This document shows, piece after piece, positions 24,910 through 33,589 of a stretch of 64,000 bases of DNA (the stretch's first letter is position 1; every line of letters starts with the position of its first letter). The position numbers and the translations under genes were made by a program. The notes under the pieces are model-generated. The model made no database searches. It saw nothing but the letters and a program-made list of their open reading frames with translations, and had not been told where the DNA came from. This DNA is from Myxococcus stipitatus (GTDB lineage Bacteria; Myxococcota; Myxococcia; Myxococcales; Myxococcaceae), in assembly GCF_037414475.1 (NCBI RefSeq), contig NZ_CP147913.1:4092001-4156000 (forward strand). The letters run 5' to 3'.

Positions 24910-25512
24910 TCAGCGGTCCGAGGGGCGGCGGGCGGCGCGCAGCAGGGCCTCGAAGGCCCTGCGGGTCCGCTGCTCCGCGTGCGCGTCCTTCATCAGTCGC
25001 GCTGAATGGTGGAAGCCCAGGAACATGGCGTACTCGTCATGGGCGAACTGGTCCACGTCCAGCCCGTCGTGGAAGTGCCGTTCGGCGATGGCGATGCGCG
25101 CGGCCTGGGCCAGGCAGTCCAGCAAGTCCCGCTGCGTCTGCACCAGCCTGTCGCGCGCGGGCCCGGGCACGTCATCCAGCTCCGTGGCCGCCGCCACGAA
25201 GATGCAGCCGCCCTCCGGAACCATCTCCTTCTCCCACGTCAGCCACCCCTCGAAGAGCGCCCGCACCCGGGGCTCGCCTCGAGGCTGCATGAGCGCGGGG
25301 CGGATGACCCGCTCCGTGAACAGCGCCGTCGCCGCGTTCAGGATTTCCACCTGCAGCGAGGTCTTGGAACGAAAGTGCGCGAACAGGCCGCTCTTGGAGA
25401 GCTGGAGCTCATCCGCCAGCCCGCCAATGCTCAACCCCTGAAGCCCCACCCGGCTGGCGAGCTGAATGGCCCGCTCCAGAATCGCCTGATGGGTGAGCTC
25501 TCCCTTGCGCAT
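24910..25512 (-). CDS. TetR family transcriptional regulator
   Basis: A 200-residue repressor: helix-turn-helix at ~residues 10-56 (AILERAIQLASRVGLQGLSIGGLADELQLSKSGLFAHF, here in two parts) and a C-terminal ligand domain. It precedes the alpha/beta-hydrolase gene and probably represses both genes as an autoregulated unit. The start is an ATG; the region upstream (25513-25568) is short and A/T-runs there (TTTTTT at about 25535) may belong to the promoter. Confidence 0.88.
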   Translation of the reverse strand: MRKGELTHQAILERAIQLASRVGLQGLSIGGLADELQLSKSGLFAHFRSKTSLQVEILNAATALFTERVIRPALMQPRGEPRVRALFEGWLTWEKEMVPEGGCIFVAAATELDDVPGPARDRLVQTQRDLLDCLAQAARIAIAERHFHDGLDVDQFAHDEYAMFLGFHHSARLMKDAHAEQRTRRAFEALLRAARRPSDR

Positions 25513-25568
25513 GGGCGTTTTCTAAACGCCCGTGCTTTTTTCCGCAAGCCGACCTGGCGAAAGGGGGC

Positions 25569-26009
25569 TCAGCCCTCGGTGTTGCGAAGAAAATCAGCCA
25601 CATGGGCGAAGCGCTCGTCCACGAAGCGGCGCAGGGCCCCGGTGACACCCCGGGCATCCAGGGCCCGCCCCATGGCGCGCAGCCAGGCGTCACGCATGGC
25701 CACGTCCACCGGCACGTGCCCGTGCCGCATCCGCAGGCGCGGGTGGCCATACCGGGCGGAGTAGTGCTGCGGGCCTCCCAGCCAGCCGATGAGGAACAGG
25801 CCGAAGCGCTCGCGCGTGCCCTGGTTCACCCGGCCCTGCTCATCCAACTCGTGCAGCTTCGCGAGCGCGGGCTCGTGCGCGTCCATCGCGTCGTAGAAGG
25901 CGCCCGCCAGCGCCATCACCGCGTCGTCACCGCCGATGCGGTGATACGGCGTGTCGTCCAGCGTGGGGACCCAATCATCCGAGGGGGGGAACTTGAGCTC
26001 TACGGGCAT
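25569..26009 (-). CDS. Truncated haemoglobin, group II
   Basis: A 146-residue globin. The pattern YHRIGGDDAVMALAGAFYDAM, WLGGPQHYSARYGHP and the proximal haem ligand His96 in RLRMRHGHV are typical of group II (trHbO/YjbI-like) globins, which bind O2 or NO and are usually cytosolic. AAGGAAG precedes the ATG at 26009; the open frame upstream of it is not globin-like. Not obviously in an operon with its neighbours. Confidence 0.88.
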   Translation of the reverse strand: MPVELKFPPSDDWVPTLDDTPYHRIGGDDAVMALAGAFYDAMDAHEPALAKLHELDEQGRVNQGTRERFGLFLIGWLGGPQHYSARYGHPRLRMRHGHVPVDVAMRDAWLRAMGRALDARGVTGALRRFVDERFAHVADFLRNTEG

Positions 26010-26161
26010 GGCTTCCTTCAACGTCCAGCGGGCGCGTGAACTTCCTCTCCCGCCCGGGGACTCGCCCCGGGGCGCCGCTCCGGGAGGCAGGAGGGCGGCA
26101 GGTTGGCAGGCAGTCCAGAGGTTGCCCACCAGAGAATCACTTCGCGCGGCCGGCCCCGGCC

Positions 26162-27046
26162 TCAATCCACCCAGCGCTTGGGCCTGCGCTTGAGGGTGTT
26201 GACGCCCAGCGTGTCGCAGAACGGTTCGAACACACTCCGAGGCACACCCTTCCACGCCACGTCCTCCAGCGTCCGGGTGCCGGGCAGCGGCGCATCCGTC
26301 ACCAGCGTGGCGAGCCGGCGATACAGGAGCGCGTCCTCGCGGTGCGCGCGCAGCGTCGCGGCGAGCTTGTCCGCGCCACGGGGACGCACCGACCAGGAGG
26401 AAGCGTCCTCGGGAATCGCCTCCAGCTTTCCATACGCGGACAGGAGCGACGACGCCCCCTTCTCCCCGAAGCCCGGCAGGCCGGGGATGCCGTCCGCGTC
26501 ATCCCCCATCAACGCCAGCAGGTCCGGGATGCTCGCGGGGGCCACGCCCAGCTTCGCGCGCACGGCGTCTTCGTCCAGCACCTTCTCCTGACGCCGGTCC
26601 ACCTGCACCACGCGCTGGCCTCGCACGCACTGGCCCAGGTCCTTGTCCGGCGTGAGCAGCCGCACCTGCTCCACCTCACCGGCCCACTTCGCCGCCGCGG
26701 TGCAGAGCGCGTCGTCCGCCTCGTGCTCCTTCATCGACCACACCCGCACGCCCAACGCCGCGACGGCCTTCTCCACCAGGTCGAACTGCGCGCGCAGCTC
26801 CGGCGGCACGCCTTCATCGCTCTTGTAGCCGTCGAACAGCGCGTTGCGGAACGAGCGGATGGGGTTGTCGAACGCCACCGCCACGTGGGTCACGGCCTCC
26901 TCGGCGTCGTGCAGCAACATGAGCAGCGAGGACATCACCCCCACCGTCGCCTTCACGTCCTGCCCTTCCGGCGAAGTGTGGCCCGGCCGGGGCGAGAAGT
27001 GGGCGCGGTACAGCTCGTAGGTGCCATCCACCAGGTGCAGGCGCAT
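26162..27046 (-). CDS. 5'-3' exonuclease / flap-endonuclease-like protein
   Basis: A 294-residue protein resembling the 5'-nuclease domain of DNA polymerase I without the polymerase. Acidic metal-binding motifs are present: VDGTYELYRAHF at the start, AFDNPIRSFR, EHEADDALCTAAAKW, TPDKDLGQCV and the helix-hairpin-helix region MGDDADGIPGLPGFGEKGASSLL. It cleaves 5' flaps or RNA-DNA junctions in replication and repair. A GTG two codons upstream (27052) is equally possible as start. Stands alone on the minus strand. Confidence 0.88.
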   Translation of the reverse strand: MRLHLVDGTYELYRAHFSPRPGHTSPEGQDVKATVGVMSSLLMLLHDAEEAVTHVAVAFDNPIRSFRNALFDGYKSDEGVPPELRAQFDLVEKAVAALGVRVWSMKEHEADDALCTAAAKWAGEVEQVRLLTPDKDLGQCVRGQRVVQVDRRQEKVLDEDAVRAKLGVAPASIPDLLALMGDDADGIPGLPGFGEKGASSLLSAYGKLEAIPEDASSWSVRPRGADKLAATLRAHREDALLYRRLATLVTDAPLPGTRTLEDVAWKGVPRSVFEPFCDTLGVNTLKRRPKRWVD

Positions 27047-27113
27047 GCCCACGTCCTACCCTTCCCCGCGGCTCGCGGCCAGCGCCGCCTGCCCCGTCAC
27101 GGGGTGCACCATC

Positions 27114-27135
27114 CGCAAGGAGTGCCTGCCTTGCG
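27114..27135. promoter_or_regulatory. Inverted repeat CGCAAGG-N8-CCTTGCG
   Basis: A perfect 7-bp dyad with an 8-nt spacer lies between the exonuclease gene (minus strand) and the DUF4398 lipoprotein gene (plus strand), about 68 bp from the former start and 128 bp from the latter. Candidate operator or leader hairpin. Confidence 0.3.
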
Positions 27136-27262
27136 TGAATGGCTGCCTGGCTCCTCTCCAGTCGGCTTGTGCCCGTGAGGATTGCCGGGCTGTCGGCCCG
27201 AACACACTTCTGGACCTGGGACGCGACACCCGCGCTCCCTGGACTCCGGCTGGAGGTAGACC

Positions 27263-27622
27263 GTGCGCCCAAAGCTGCTTGCCGCGATGCTGTGCGTCCC
27301 CCTGTTCGGGTGCGCCAGTCAAAGCGTGAACCCCACCAAGAACTCCCGACGGACAGAGGCCGTCGCCTCCATGCGCGCCGCGGAGAGCGCGGGCGCTGCG
27401 AGCGTGCCCCAGGCCGCGCGCCATCTGGAATTCGCACGACAGCAAGTCGCCAACGGTGACCACCTGCTGTCGGAGAAGGACCCCGAACGCGCGGACCTGA
27501 GCTACCTGCAGGCCGACGCGGACGCGGACCTCGCGCAGGCACTCGCCCGCGCGGTGCCCCTGGAGCAACAGGCCCAACAGACCACCCAACAGCTCGAGTC
27601 GATGCGGCAGAGCCCGCGGTGA
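27263..27622 (+). CDS. DUF4398 lipoprotein
   Basis: A 119-residue lipoprotein (LFGC, Cys17) starting at GTG with GGAGG six nt upstream. The mature part is a helical hairpin of the DUF4398 type (SMRAAESAGAASVPQAARHLEFARQQVA ... here in two helices rich in Ala/Gln). These proteins sit with OmpA-like proteins in the outer membrane. The next gene, an OmpA-family protein with the same kind of helical N-terminus, starts 24 nt downstream, so the pair is an operon. Confidence 0.83.
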   Translation: MRPKLLAAMLCVPLFGCASQSVNPTKNSRRTEAVASMRAAESAGAASVPQAARHLEFARQQVANGDHLLSEKDPERADLSYLQADADADLAQALARAVPLEQQAQQTTQQLESMRQSPR

Positions 27623-27646
27623 GCCCCATCCCCAGAGGAGACAGTC

Positions 27647-28789
27647 ATGGTGCGAAGCAAGCGTGGATGGAAAGCCCTCGCCGGAGCCACGGCGCTCCTG
27701 GCCGCGGGGAGCGCGAGTGCCGGTCCCCCCAAGGAGCTCGAGGAGGCGCGCGCGGCCTATGAACAGCTGGCCTCCAGTCCCCAGGGACGCGAGCGCCCGC
27801 GTGAGGTGCAGGAGGCGAGGGCCGCGCTGAAGACGGCCGAGACGTCCTACAAACACGACAAGAACTCCACACAGACCCGTGTGTTGTCCTATGTGGCCTT
27901 GCGGCGAATCGAGACCGCGGGCGCGTGGGGCAACGCGAGCCTCGCCGCGCGCCAGCAGTCCGAGGCCCAGGCGGCGATGCAGCAGGCCCATGCGCAGCAG
28001 ATGGAAGGCCAGCGCCGTCAGCAGCTCGACGCGGAGGCGCAGCGGCTGGCGCAGCAGAACGAGGAGATTCAACGTCAGGCCGAACGGCGTCAGGCAGAGG
28101 AGCAGGCGCGCAGCATCGCGGAGCAGCAGAGCGCCCAGCTCGAATCCGAACGGCAAGCCCGCGAGGAGGCCGAGCAGAAGGCGGCCGCGGCCCTGGCGGA
28201 GCTGGACCGGGCCAACAAGGACCTGAAGGTCCGCGAGGAGGCACGAGGCACCGTGTTGTCCCTGTCGGGCAGCGTCCTCTTCGCCTCGGGCTCGTCGAAC
28301 CTCCTGCCCTCCGCGCGCAACCGCCTGTCGGACGTGGCGGACGTGCTGAAGCAGGGCGACAAGCCCTTGCTCATCGAGGGCCACACCGACTCGACCGGCT
28401 CTGACGAGCTCAACGAGCGGCTGTCCTATCAACGCGCCGAACGCGTGAAGGACTTCCTCGTCACGCGGGGCGTTCCCGCCGAGCGCATCGACGTGCGCGG
28501 CCTGGGCTCGTACCAGCCGGTGGCCAACAACAACACGGCCGAGGGACGCGCCAACAACCGCCGCGTGGAGATCATCGTCGAGCGCGGGGGCCAGCGCGCC
28601 GTCGGTGGCAGTGGCCAGCAGGAGTCGAATCAGGGCAACCAGCAGCAGCAGTCACCCGGCTCGAACCCGGGCCAGCAGCAGTCACCCGGCTCGAACCCGG
28701 GCCAGCAGCAGTCGCCCGGCTCGAACCCGGGTGGACATCACGGGACGCATGACTCGGATCTTGGCTCCGGCCAGGACGTGCAGCAGTAA
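27647..28789 (+). CDS. OmpA-family peptidoglycan-anchored protein with C-terminal decapeptide repeats
   Basis: A 380-residue exported protein: signal peptide 1-25 (AGSASAG), DUF4398-like helical part and long Gln/Glu/Ala coiled coil (~30-200), OmpA C-terminal domain (~205-313; SVLFASGSSNLL, EGHTDSTGSDELNERLSYQRA, RGLGSYQP, NNRRVEI) that binds diaminopimelate in peptidoglycan, and a 65-residue Gln/Ser/Pro/Gly tail. The tail contains QQQSPGSNPG three times in tandem. It probably tethers the outer membrane or an envelope complex to the wall together with the DUF4398 lipoprotein encoded upstream. Confidence 0.9.
   Translation: MVRSKRGWKALAGATALLAAGSASAGPPKELEEARAAYEQLASSPQGRERPREVQEARAALKTAETSYKHDKNSTQTRVLSYVALRRIETAGAWGNASLAARQQSEAQAAMQQAHAQQMEGQRRQQLDAEAQRLAQQNEEIQRQAERRQAEEQARSIAEQQSAQLESERQAREEAEQKAAAALAELDRANKDLKVREEARGTVLSLSGSVLFASGSSNLLPSARNRLSDVADVLKQGDKPLLIEGHTDSTGSDELNERLSYQRAERVKDFLVTRGVPAERIDVRGLGSYQPVANNNTAEGRANNRRVEIIVERGGQRAVGGSGQQESNQGNQQQQSPGSNPGQQQSPGSNPGQQQSPGSNPGGHHGTHDSDLGSGQDVQQ
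28643..28732 (+). repeat. 30-bp tandem repeat (x3) in the OmpA gene
   Basis: Three in-frame copies of a 30-bp unit (28643-28672, 28673-28702, 28703-28732) encode QQQSPGSNPG. The copies differ only at one or two wobble bases, which points to recent or ongoing copy-number change by slippage. Confidence 0.95.
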
Positions 28790-28919
28790 CCGGTGACGTC
28801 CGGCCGGACAGGGACTTCCATGGCAGCGTGCTCCGGACCTTCTCGCGGCCTCATCGCCAGAGGGTTCGGAGCACGACGGAGGTCCTGGGACGCGGTAACC
28901 TCCGGGCCCCGCTCCCGCC

Positions 28920-29510
28920 ATGGACTCCAACCCTCCCATCGTCCTGCTCACCACGGAACGGCTGCGCATCACCCAGATGCAACCCGATGACGCAGCCCGC
29001 GTGGTGGCCTACTACGAAGACAACCGGGACCACCTGGACCCTGTCTCGCCCGCGCGCCCCGCCCACTTCCACACCACGACGTACTGGCGCACGCGGCTGG
29101 CACAGGACCTGGAGGACTCGCGCAGGGACCTCGCCCTGCGGCTGGTGATGCTCCCCCGTTCGGAGCCGCCCTCCTCCGCGCCCGTCATCGGCAACGTCAC
29201 CCTCACCCACATCCGCCGAGGTCCCTTGCAGGCCGCGGACCTGGGGTACGGCCTGGACTACCGCCATGAAGGCCACGGCCTGATGACGGAGGCCCTGCGC
29301 GCCGTCTGCGCGCACGCCTTCTCCACCATGGGCCTGCATCGAATCCAGGCGAACCACCTCCCGGAGAACCTCCGCAGCGCCGCGGTGCTGCGCCGGCTGG
29401 GCTTCACCGTGGAGGGATATGCCCGCGACTTCCTCAGCATCAACGGCCGATGGAGGGACCACGTGTTGACGTCCCTCACCGCGCCCCAGCAAGACGGGCC
29501 CGCCCGGTAG
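28920..29510 (+). CDS. GNAT acetyltransferase, RimJ/RimL-like
   Basis: A 196-residue N-acetyltransferase of the ribosomal-protein-alanine type: LLTTERLRITQMQPDDA at the start, an acetyl-CoA-binding core around LGYGLDYRHEGHGLMTEALRAV (Q/R-x-x-G-x-G/A variant), and HRIQANHLPENLRSAAVLRRLGF then EGYARDFLSINGRW, the usual ending of RimJ-like enzymes. Substrate may be a protein N-terminus or a small amine. Single gene; SMR transporter follows after 116 nt. Confidence 0.85.
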   Translation: MDSNPPIVLLTTERLRITQMQPDDAARVVAYYEDNRDHLDPVSPARPAHFHTTTYWRTRLAQDLEDSRRDLALRLVMLPRSEPPSSAPVIGNVTLTHIRRGPLQAADLGYGLDYRHEGHGLMTEALRAVCAHAFSTMGLHRIQANHLPENLRSAAVLRRLGFTVEGYARDFLSINGRWRDHVLTSLTAPQQDGPAR

Positions 29511-29626
29511 CGCCCCCTCGCGAGTCCTCCCTTGTCTGTCAATGGAGCACCGCGTGTCCGCCAGGAGAAAGAGTCCCTGGCGGATGCGGCGGCCGGCGCC
29601 TACAGATGCGACGAGGAGGTGGAATC

Positions 29627-29953
29627 GTGGCGTATCTGTTCCTGCTGGCCGCCATCGCCAGCGAGGTGGTGGGGACCAGCCTGTTGAAGACCACGGAGGG
29701 CTTCACGCGGCCGTGGCCCACCGTGGGCTGCCTCACCGCGTACGGCGTGGCCTTCGCGCTGCTGTCGCAGGCCGTGAAGCAGGTGCCCGTAGGTGTGGCC
29801 TACGCGATGTGGTCCGGGCTGGGGACCGCCGCCATCGTCACGATTGGCGTCGTCTTCTTCAGTGAGACGCTGAGCCCCACCAAGGTCGTGGGACTGGGGC
29901 TCATCATCGGCGGCGTCGTCCTGCTCAACCTGGGCGGCGGCGGGGGCCACTGA
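29627..29953 (+). CDS. Small multidrug resistance (SMR) transporter
   Basis: A 108-residue protein with four transmembrane helices, the usual length of EmrE/SugE/QacE proteins. The essential membrane glutamate is Glu13 in AAIASEVVGTSLLK; TEGFTRPWPT, YAMWSGLGTAAI and the final helix GLGLIIGGVVLLNLGG follow the family. It exchanges protons for lipophilic cations or guanidinium. GTG start at 29627 with GAGGAGGT six nt upstream. Convergent with the S9 peptidase gene, 9 nt between stops. Confidence 0.92.
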   Translation: MAYLFLLAAIASEVVGTSLLKTTEGFTRPWPTVGCLTAYGVAFALLSQAVKQVPVGVAYAMWSGLGTAAIVTIGVVFFSETLSPTKVVGLGLIIGGVVLLNLGGGGGH

Positions 29954-29962
29954 GCCCCACGC

Positions 29963-32074
29963 TCAACGCGGCGCCGCGGCCCTGGCGCTCCCGTTGGGGC
30001 TGGCGGGCAGGTGCGTATCCAGCCACTCCACCGTGCGCCGCATCCGGTCGACGATGTGCTCCAGCTTGCTGAGGTTGTGGCCCTCGTCCGCGTAGACCAC
30101 CAGCTGCGTCTTCACGCCCAGCTCCTTCAGGGCATGGTGGAACTCGAGGCTCTGGGTCACCGGGACTTCGACGTCCCTCTCACCGTGCAGCACCAGCGTG
30201 GGCGTCCGCGCCAGCTTCACGTAGTTGATGGGAGAGCTGCGCGTGTACACCTCCGGCTCGTCGTACACCGACGCGCCGAAGTACGGCCGCATCCACGTGT
30301 CGATGCGGTTGGTGCCGTAGTAGCTCTGCCAGTTGGAGATGCCCGCGCCCGCCACCGCCGCGCGGAAGCGCTGCGTCTGCGTCACCGCCCACATCGACAT
30401 GAAGCCGCCGTAGCTCCACCCCATCACCCCCAGCCGATAGGGGTCCACCGGCGTCTTCGCCAGCACCGCGTCCACGCCCGCGACGATGTCGCGCAGGTCT
30501 CCGAAGCCGAAGTCGCGCCGGTTGGCCTGCACGAAGTCCTCGCCCTGGCCGAAGCTGCCCCGGTAGTTGGGCAGGAAGACGTAGTAGCCGCGCGCGGTGA
30601 ACAGCACCACGTCCGGCTTGAAGCCCGGCACCGCGCCCGCCGCCGGCCCTCCGTGAATCATCGTCACCATGGGCGCGCGCGCGGGCCCGGAGGGCGCCAG
30701 CGCCGGAGCGGGGGCCACCAGCCACCCCTGCATCTCCATGCCGTCGCCCTTCCACGTCACCTCGCGCGTCTCACCCACCAGCGCGCGGAAGTCATCCTCG
30801 CGGCGAGTGACCTGCGCCCATCCCCCCACCGGCCCCACCCACACGTTGGGCGCCCGCGAATAGGACTCGCGCACCACCGCGCTCGTCTTGCCGTCCCGCG
30901 ACAGCGACAGCCCCACCGGGCCTCCCGCGCTGATGCGCTCCTGCCCCTTCCACAACTGCGTCAGCTCGCCCTTCACCGGGTCCACCGAGAACACCGCCGC
31001 CTCGCCGCCCCGCTGCGCGCCGAACACCAGCTTGCGCGGCGCCACCCAGTCCAGCGACGTCGCCGTCGCCTTCATCCCCGCCGTGAGGTTGCGCGCCTTG
31101 CCGCCCTCCAGCGGCACCACCATCACATCGCCTCCGTTGGAGCCCTGGTCGCTCATCAACCCCTCGATGACGGCGACGTGCTTCCCATCCAGGCTCCACA
31201 CCGGCTCGGCCAGCTGCCACTTGGGCGCGTACAGCACGCGGGCCCGAGCGTTGGCCGCCAGCTCCTGCACATGCAGCTTCGCCACCCACCAGTTCGCGTC
31301 CCCCGGCGCCGGCGCCGCGATGAACGCGAGCCGCGTCCCCTCCGGACTCCAGGCGTATTCGTAGACGTAGAGCGACTCGGGAGAGACCACGCGGTGCGAG
31401 CCGTCCGCCACGGACACCAGCGCCACGCGCCGCACGGGGCTCGACTCACGCACCACGCCTGTCTCGCGCGCGGCGGGCGCCAGCGGCCCCTTGGCCTCCG
31501 AGGCCCCCGCGCCCTGCATCACCAACACCGCCAGCGACGCGCCATCCGGCGACCACTGGGGCGAGGCCAGCGGCCCCTCGAAGGACGTCAGCCTCCGGGC
31601 CGCGCCTCCCTCGAAGTCCGCGACATACACCTGCTGCTGTCCGGCCTGGACCGCATCGGAGAGGAAGGCCAGGTGCCTGCCATCGCGGCTCCAGGCGAGC
31701 GAGTCCTCGTCACAGGCGCGCGACTCGGGACAGGTTCCCAGACGCACCGCCTTGGGCGCGTCGCCGTCCGGCTCCACCACGTAGATGAAGCTGCCTCCCG
31801 ACAGGTTCGGCTCCACCCACGCCACCCGCTTGCCGTCCGGAGACATCGCCACCTGGCGGAAGCGCGACGCACGCGCCACCGCGCCCAGGATGGCCTCCAC
31901 CGCGGGCCGCGCCACCTTCGAGGCCCCGGTCTTCGCCGTCATGCCGCCGCGCAAGAGCTCCGCGCCCGCCGCGAAGTCCACCAAGGGCATGGCCCCCGAG
32001 GACTCACCCACCTGCGCGAAGGCGGGAGTCACCCACCCCAGCACCACGGCCAGACCGACGATTCTCGACACCAT
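29963..32074 (-). CDS. S9 family serine peptidase (acylaminoacyl/dipeptidyl-peptidase type)
   Basis: A 703-residue exported peptidase: signal peptide (IVGLAVVLGWVTPAFAQ), a propeller with SPDGKRVAWVEP-type blades (~residues 90-420) and an alpha/beta-hydrolase domain (~450-690) with catalytic Ser in GWSYGGFMSMW, Asp in HGERDVEVPV and His in DEGHNLSKLEH; TMIHGGPAAG is the oxyanion region. It is a second member of the family beside the gene at 13869-15905 but belongs to a different subgroup. The exact start is unsure: ATGs at 32074 and 32119 and a GTG at 32086 are in frame. Role in peptide degradation, perhaps of prey protein. Confidence 0.87.
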   Translation of the reverse strand: MVSRIVGLAVVLGWVTPAFAQVGESSGAMPLVDFAAGAELLRGGMTAKTGASKVARPAVEAILGAVARASRFRQVAMSPDGKRVAWVEPNLSGGSFIYVVEPDGDAPKAVRLGTCPESRACDEDSLAWSRDGRHLAFLSDAVQAGQQQVYVADFEGGAARRLTSFEGPLASPQWSPDGASLAVLVMQGAGASEAKGPLAPAARETGVVRESSPVRRVALVSVADGSHRVVSPESLYVYEYAWSPEGTRLAFIAAPAPGDANWWVAKLHVQELAANARARVLYAPKWQLAEPVWSLDGKHVAVIEGLMSDQGSNGGDVMVVPLEGGKARNLTAGMKATATSLDWVAPRKLVFGAQRGGEAAVFSVDPVKGELTQLWKGQERISAGGPVGLSLSRDGKTSAVVRESYSRAPNVWVGPVGGWAQVTRREDDFRALVGETREVTWKGDGMEMQGWLVAPAPALAPSGPARAPMVTMIHGGPAAGAVPGFKPDVVLFTARGYYVFLPNYRGSFGQGEDFVQANRRDFGFGDLRDIVAGVDAVLAKTPVDPYRLGVMGWSYGGFMSMWAVTQTQRFRAAVAGAGISNWQSYYGTNRIDTWMRPYFGASVYDEPEVYTRSSPINYVKLARTPTLVLHGERDVEVPVTQSLEFHHALKELGVKTQLVVYADEGHNLSKLEHIVDRMRRTVEWLDTHLPASPNGSARAAAPR

Positions 32075-32266
32075 CCGAATCAACACGTCCCCCCACGAGT
32101 CAGGAAGAGGCCACCACACTACATGAGCAAGACGCCCCCGCGCCTACCCACTTGTGACAGTCACTTCGTTGGACCTCGGAGAATGTGCGAGGAATACAGC
32201 CTCCATCTCCAGACAGAGTCCCAACTTCGTGGCAAGGCCACGCGCATCCGGTGAAGACTGCCGCCC

Positions 32267-32827
32267 ATGGCACGAACCGAGCGGGAGAAGATGCTGGCGG
32301 GTGAGCTGTACAACGCCATGGACGCGGAGCTCGTCGAGGGGAGGGCCCGCGCGCGCAGGCTCGTGCGCCTCTACAACGACACCCTCGTCGAGGACGCGGC
32401 CGCGCGGCAGCAATTGCTGGGGCAGCTCATCGGAAAGCTGGGCACGGGCGTCTACATCGAGCCGCCGTTCCACTGCGACTACGGCACCTTCATCTCCCTG
32501 GGCCACCGCGTCTACATGAACTTCCAATGCGTCATCCTGGATTGCACCCATGTGACGATTGGCGATGACGTGTCCTTCGGGCCCAACGTCCACGTGTACG
32601 CGGCCACACATCCCTTGGACGCGGACGAGCGCATCAAGGGCCCGGAGCTGGCCAGGCCCGTCACCATCGGCGCGAAGACGTGGGTGGGCGGCGGCTCCAT
32701 CATCGTGCCGGGCGTCACCATCGGCGAGGGCGTCACCATCGGCGCGGGCAGCGTGGTGACCAAGGACATCCCGCCGTATGTCCTCGCGGCGGGAAATCCC
32801 TGTCGAGTCATCCGCTCACTGCGCTGA
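32267..32827 (+). CDS. maa: Maltose/galactoside O-acetyltransferase-like hexapeptide enzyme
   Basis: A 186-residue acetyltransferase: helical Maa-type N-terminus (REKMLAGELYNAMDAELVEGR is split over residues 5-25), then a left-handed beta-helix of hexapeptide repeats (VTIGDDVSFGPNVHVYAATHPLD, VTIGAKTWVGGGSIIVPGVTIG, read in hexads). The catalytic His is in ATHPLD. It acetylates sugars or nodulation-factor-like glycans with acetyl-CoA; the real substrate here is not evident. Convergent with the DUF1338 gene. Confidence 0.88.
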   Translation: MARTEREKMLAGELYNAMDAELVEGRARARRLVRLYNDTLVEDAAARQQLLGQLIGKLGTGVYIEPPFHCDYGTFISLGHRVYMNFQCVILDCTHVTIGDDVSFGPNVHVYAATHPLDADERIKGPELARPVTIGAKTWVGGGSIIVPGVTIGEGVTIGAGSVVTKDIPPYVLAAGNPCRVIRSLR

Positions 32828-32839
32828 ACGGAAGGCCGC

Positions 32840-33589
32840 TCAACGCTTCGTCATGTCGAACAGCGCGCGCGCCTGCGGCCCCAGGAAGCCGTCGAAGTCC
32901 GGCGCGCGCTGCGCGATTTCAAAGTACGCGTAGGGCCACGGCCGGCGGCCGCCCTCGCGCAGCGTCACCGACAGCGGCGCCGCCTGCGTGGCGGTCTGCC
33001 GCAACTTCGTGCCCATGGCCCCCTCGATGTCGGCCTTCATGGGCACTCCCGCATCACGCATGCGCTTCTGCCATGCCTCCACGTCATCCACCGAGCCGGT
33101 GAAGTGGTTCACCTTGCGGCCGAACGCCAGGAGCCACGCGCCGTACTGCGACTCCTTCTCCAGCTCCAACAGCGCGGCCTCCGACGGCGGCGGCGGCGGA
33201 CAGAACCACGCGGCCAACGCATCCACATCCTCGGGCGGCGGCGGGTCCTCCGGCAGCGCGGCGAGCAGCTCGCGCGCACGCGGCGACAGCTCCTCCGACT
33301 TCAGCTCGGAGATGAAGACCCGCGGCAGCCCCGCGGGATGCGACAGGTAGATGGCGGAGAGGTGCGCGTCCGGGAACGTGTACGCGCCCGCGGGCTTCCA
33401 GCCCAGGCGCTCGAAGGGACGCGAGAACAGCGCGATGCCGCCTCCGGGCCGAGCCAGCGAACGCAGCGCGACATGGTCATTGCGGAAGCTGCCTCCGGAG
33501 AGCTCCACGAAGGTGCGCGCATACGGCACCTCCGCGGCGTAGCGCTCCCAGAGCAGGTCCAAGAGCCGGGTGGCTTGTGCGGTCGTCAT
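32840..33589 (-). CDS. DUF1338 family, 2-oxoadipate dioxygenase/decarboxylase-like
   Basis: A 249-residue protein with the three metal-binding positions of the DUF1338/HglS (YdcJ) family: His39 in FRNDHVALRSL, His162 in GRKVNHFTG and Glu224 in YFEIAQR. HglS-type enzymes convert 2-oxoadipate to 2-hydroxyglutarate in lysine breakdown through an Fe(II) centre in a vicinal-oxygen-chelate-like fold. This is the short version of the family, lacking the extra C-terminal part of HglS. The start at 33589 gives MTTAQATRLLDLLW; the frame runs open 85 codons further upstream without family sequence. No lysine-catabolic neighbour is present, so the pathway is inferred from the family only. Confidence 0.8.
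   Translation of the reverse strand: MTTAQATRLLDLLWERYAAEVPYARTFVELSGGSFRNDHVALRSLARPGGGIALFSRPFERLGWKPAGAYTFPDAHLSAIYLSHPAGLPRVFISELKSEELSPRARELLAALPEDPPPPEDVDALAAWFCPPPPPSEAALLELEKESQYGAWLLAFGRKVNHFTGSVDDVEAWQKRMRDAGVPMKADIEGAMGTKLRQTATQAAPLSVTLREGGRRPWPYAYFEIAQRAPDFDGFLGPQARALFDMTKR

Noticed and set aside
30011-32254. Long open frame opposite the S9 peptidase
   Set aside because: Antisense shadow; the peptidase triad and propeller on the other strand are unmistakable.
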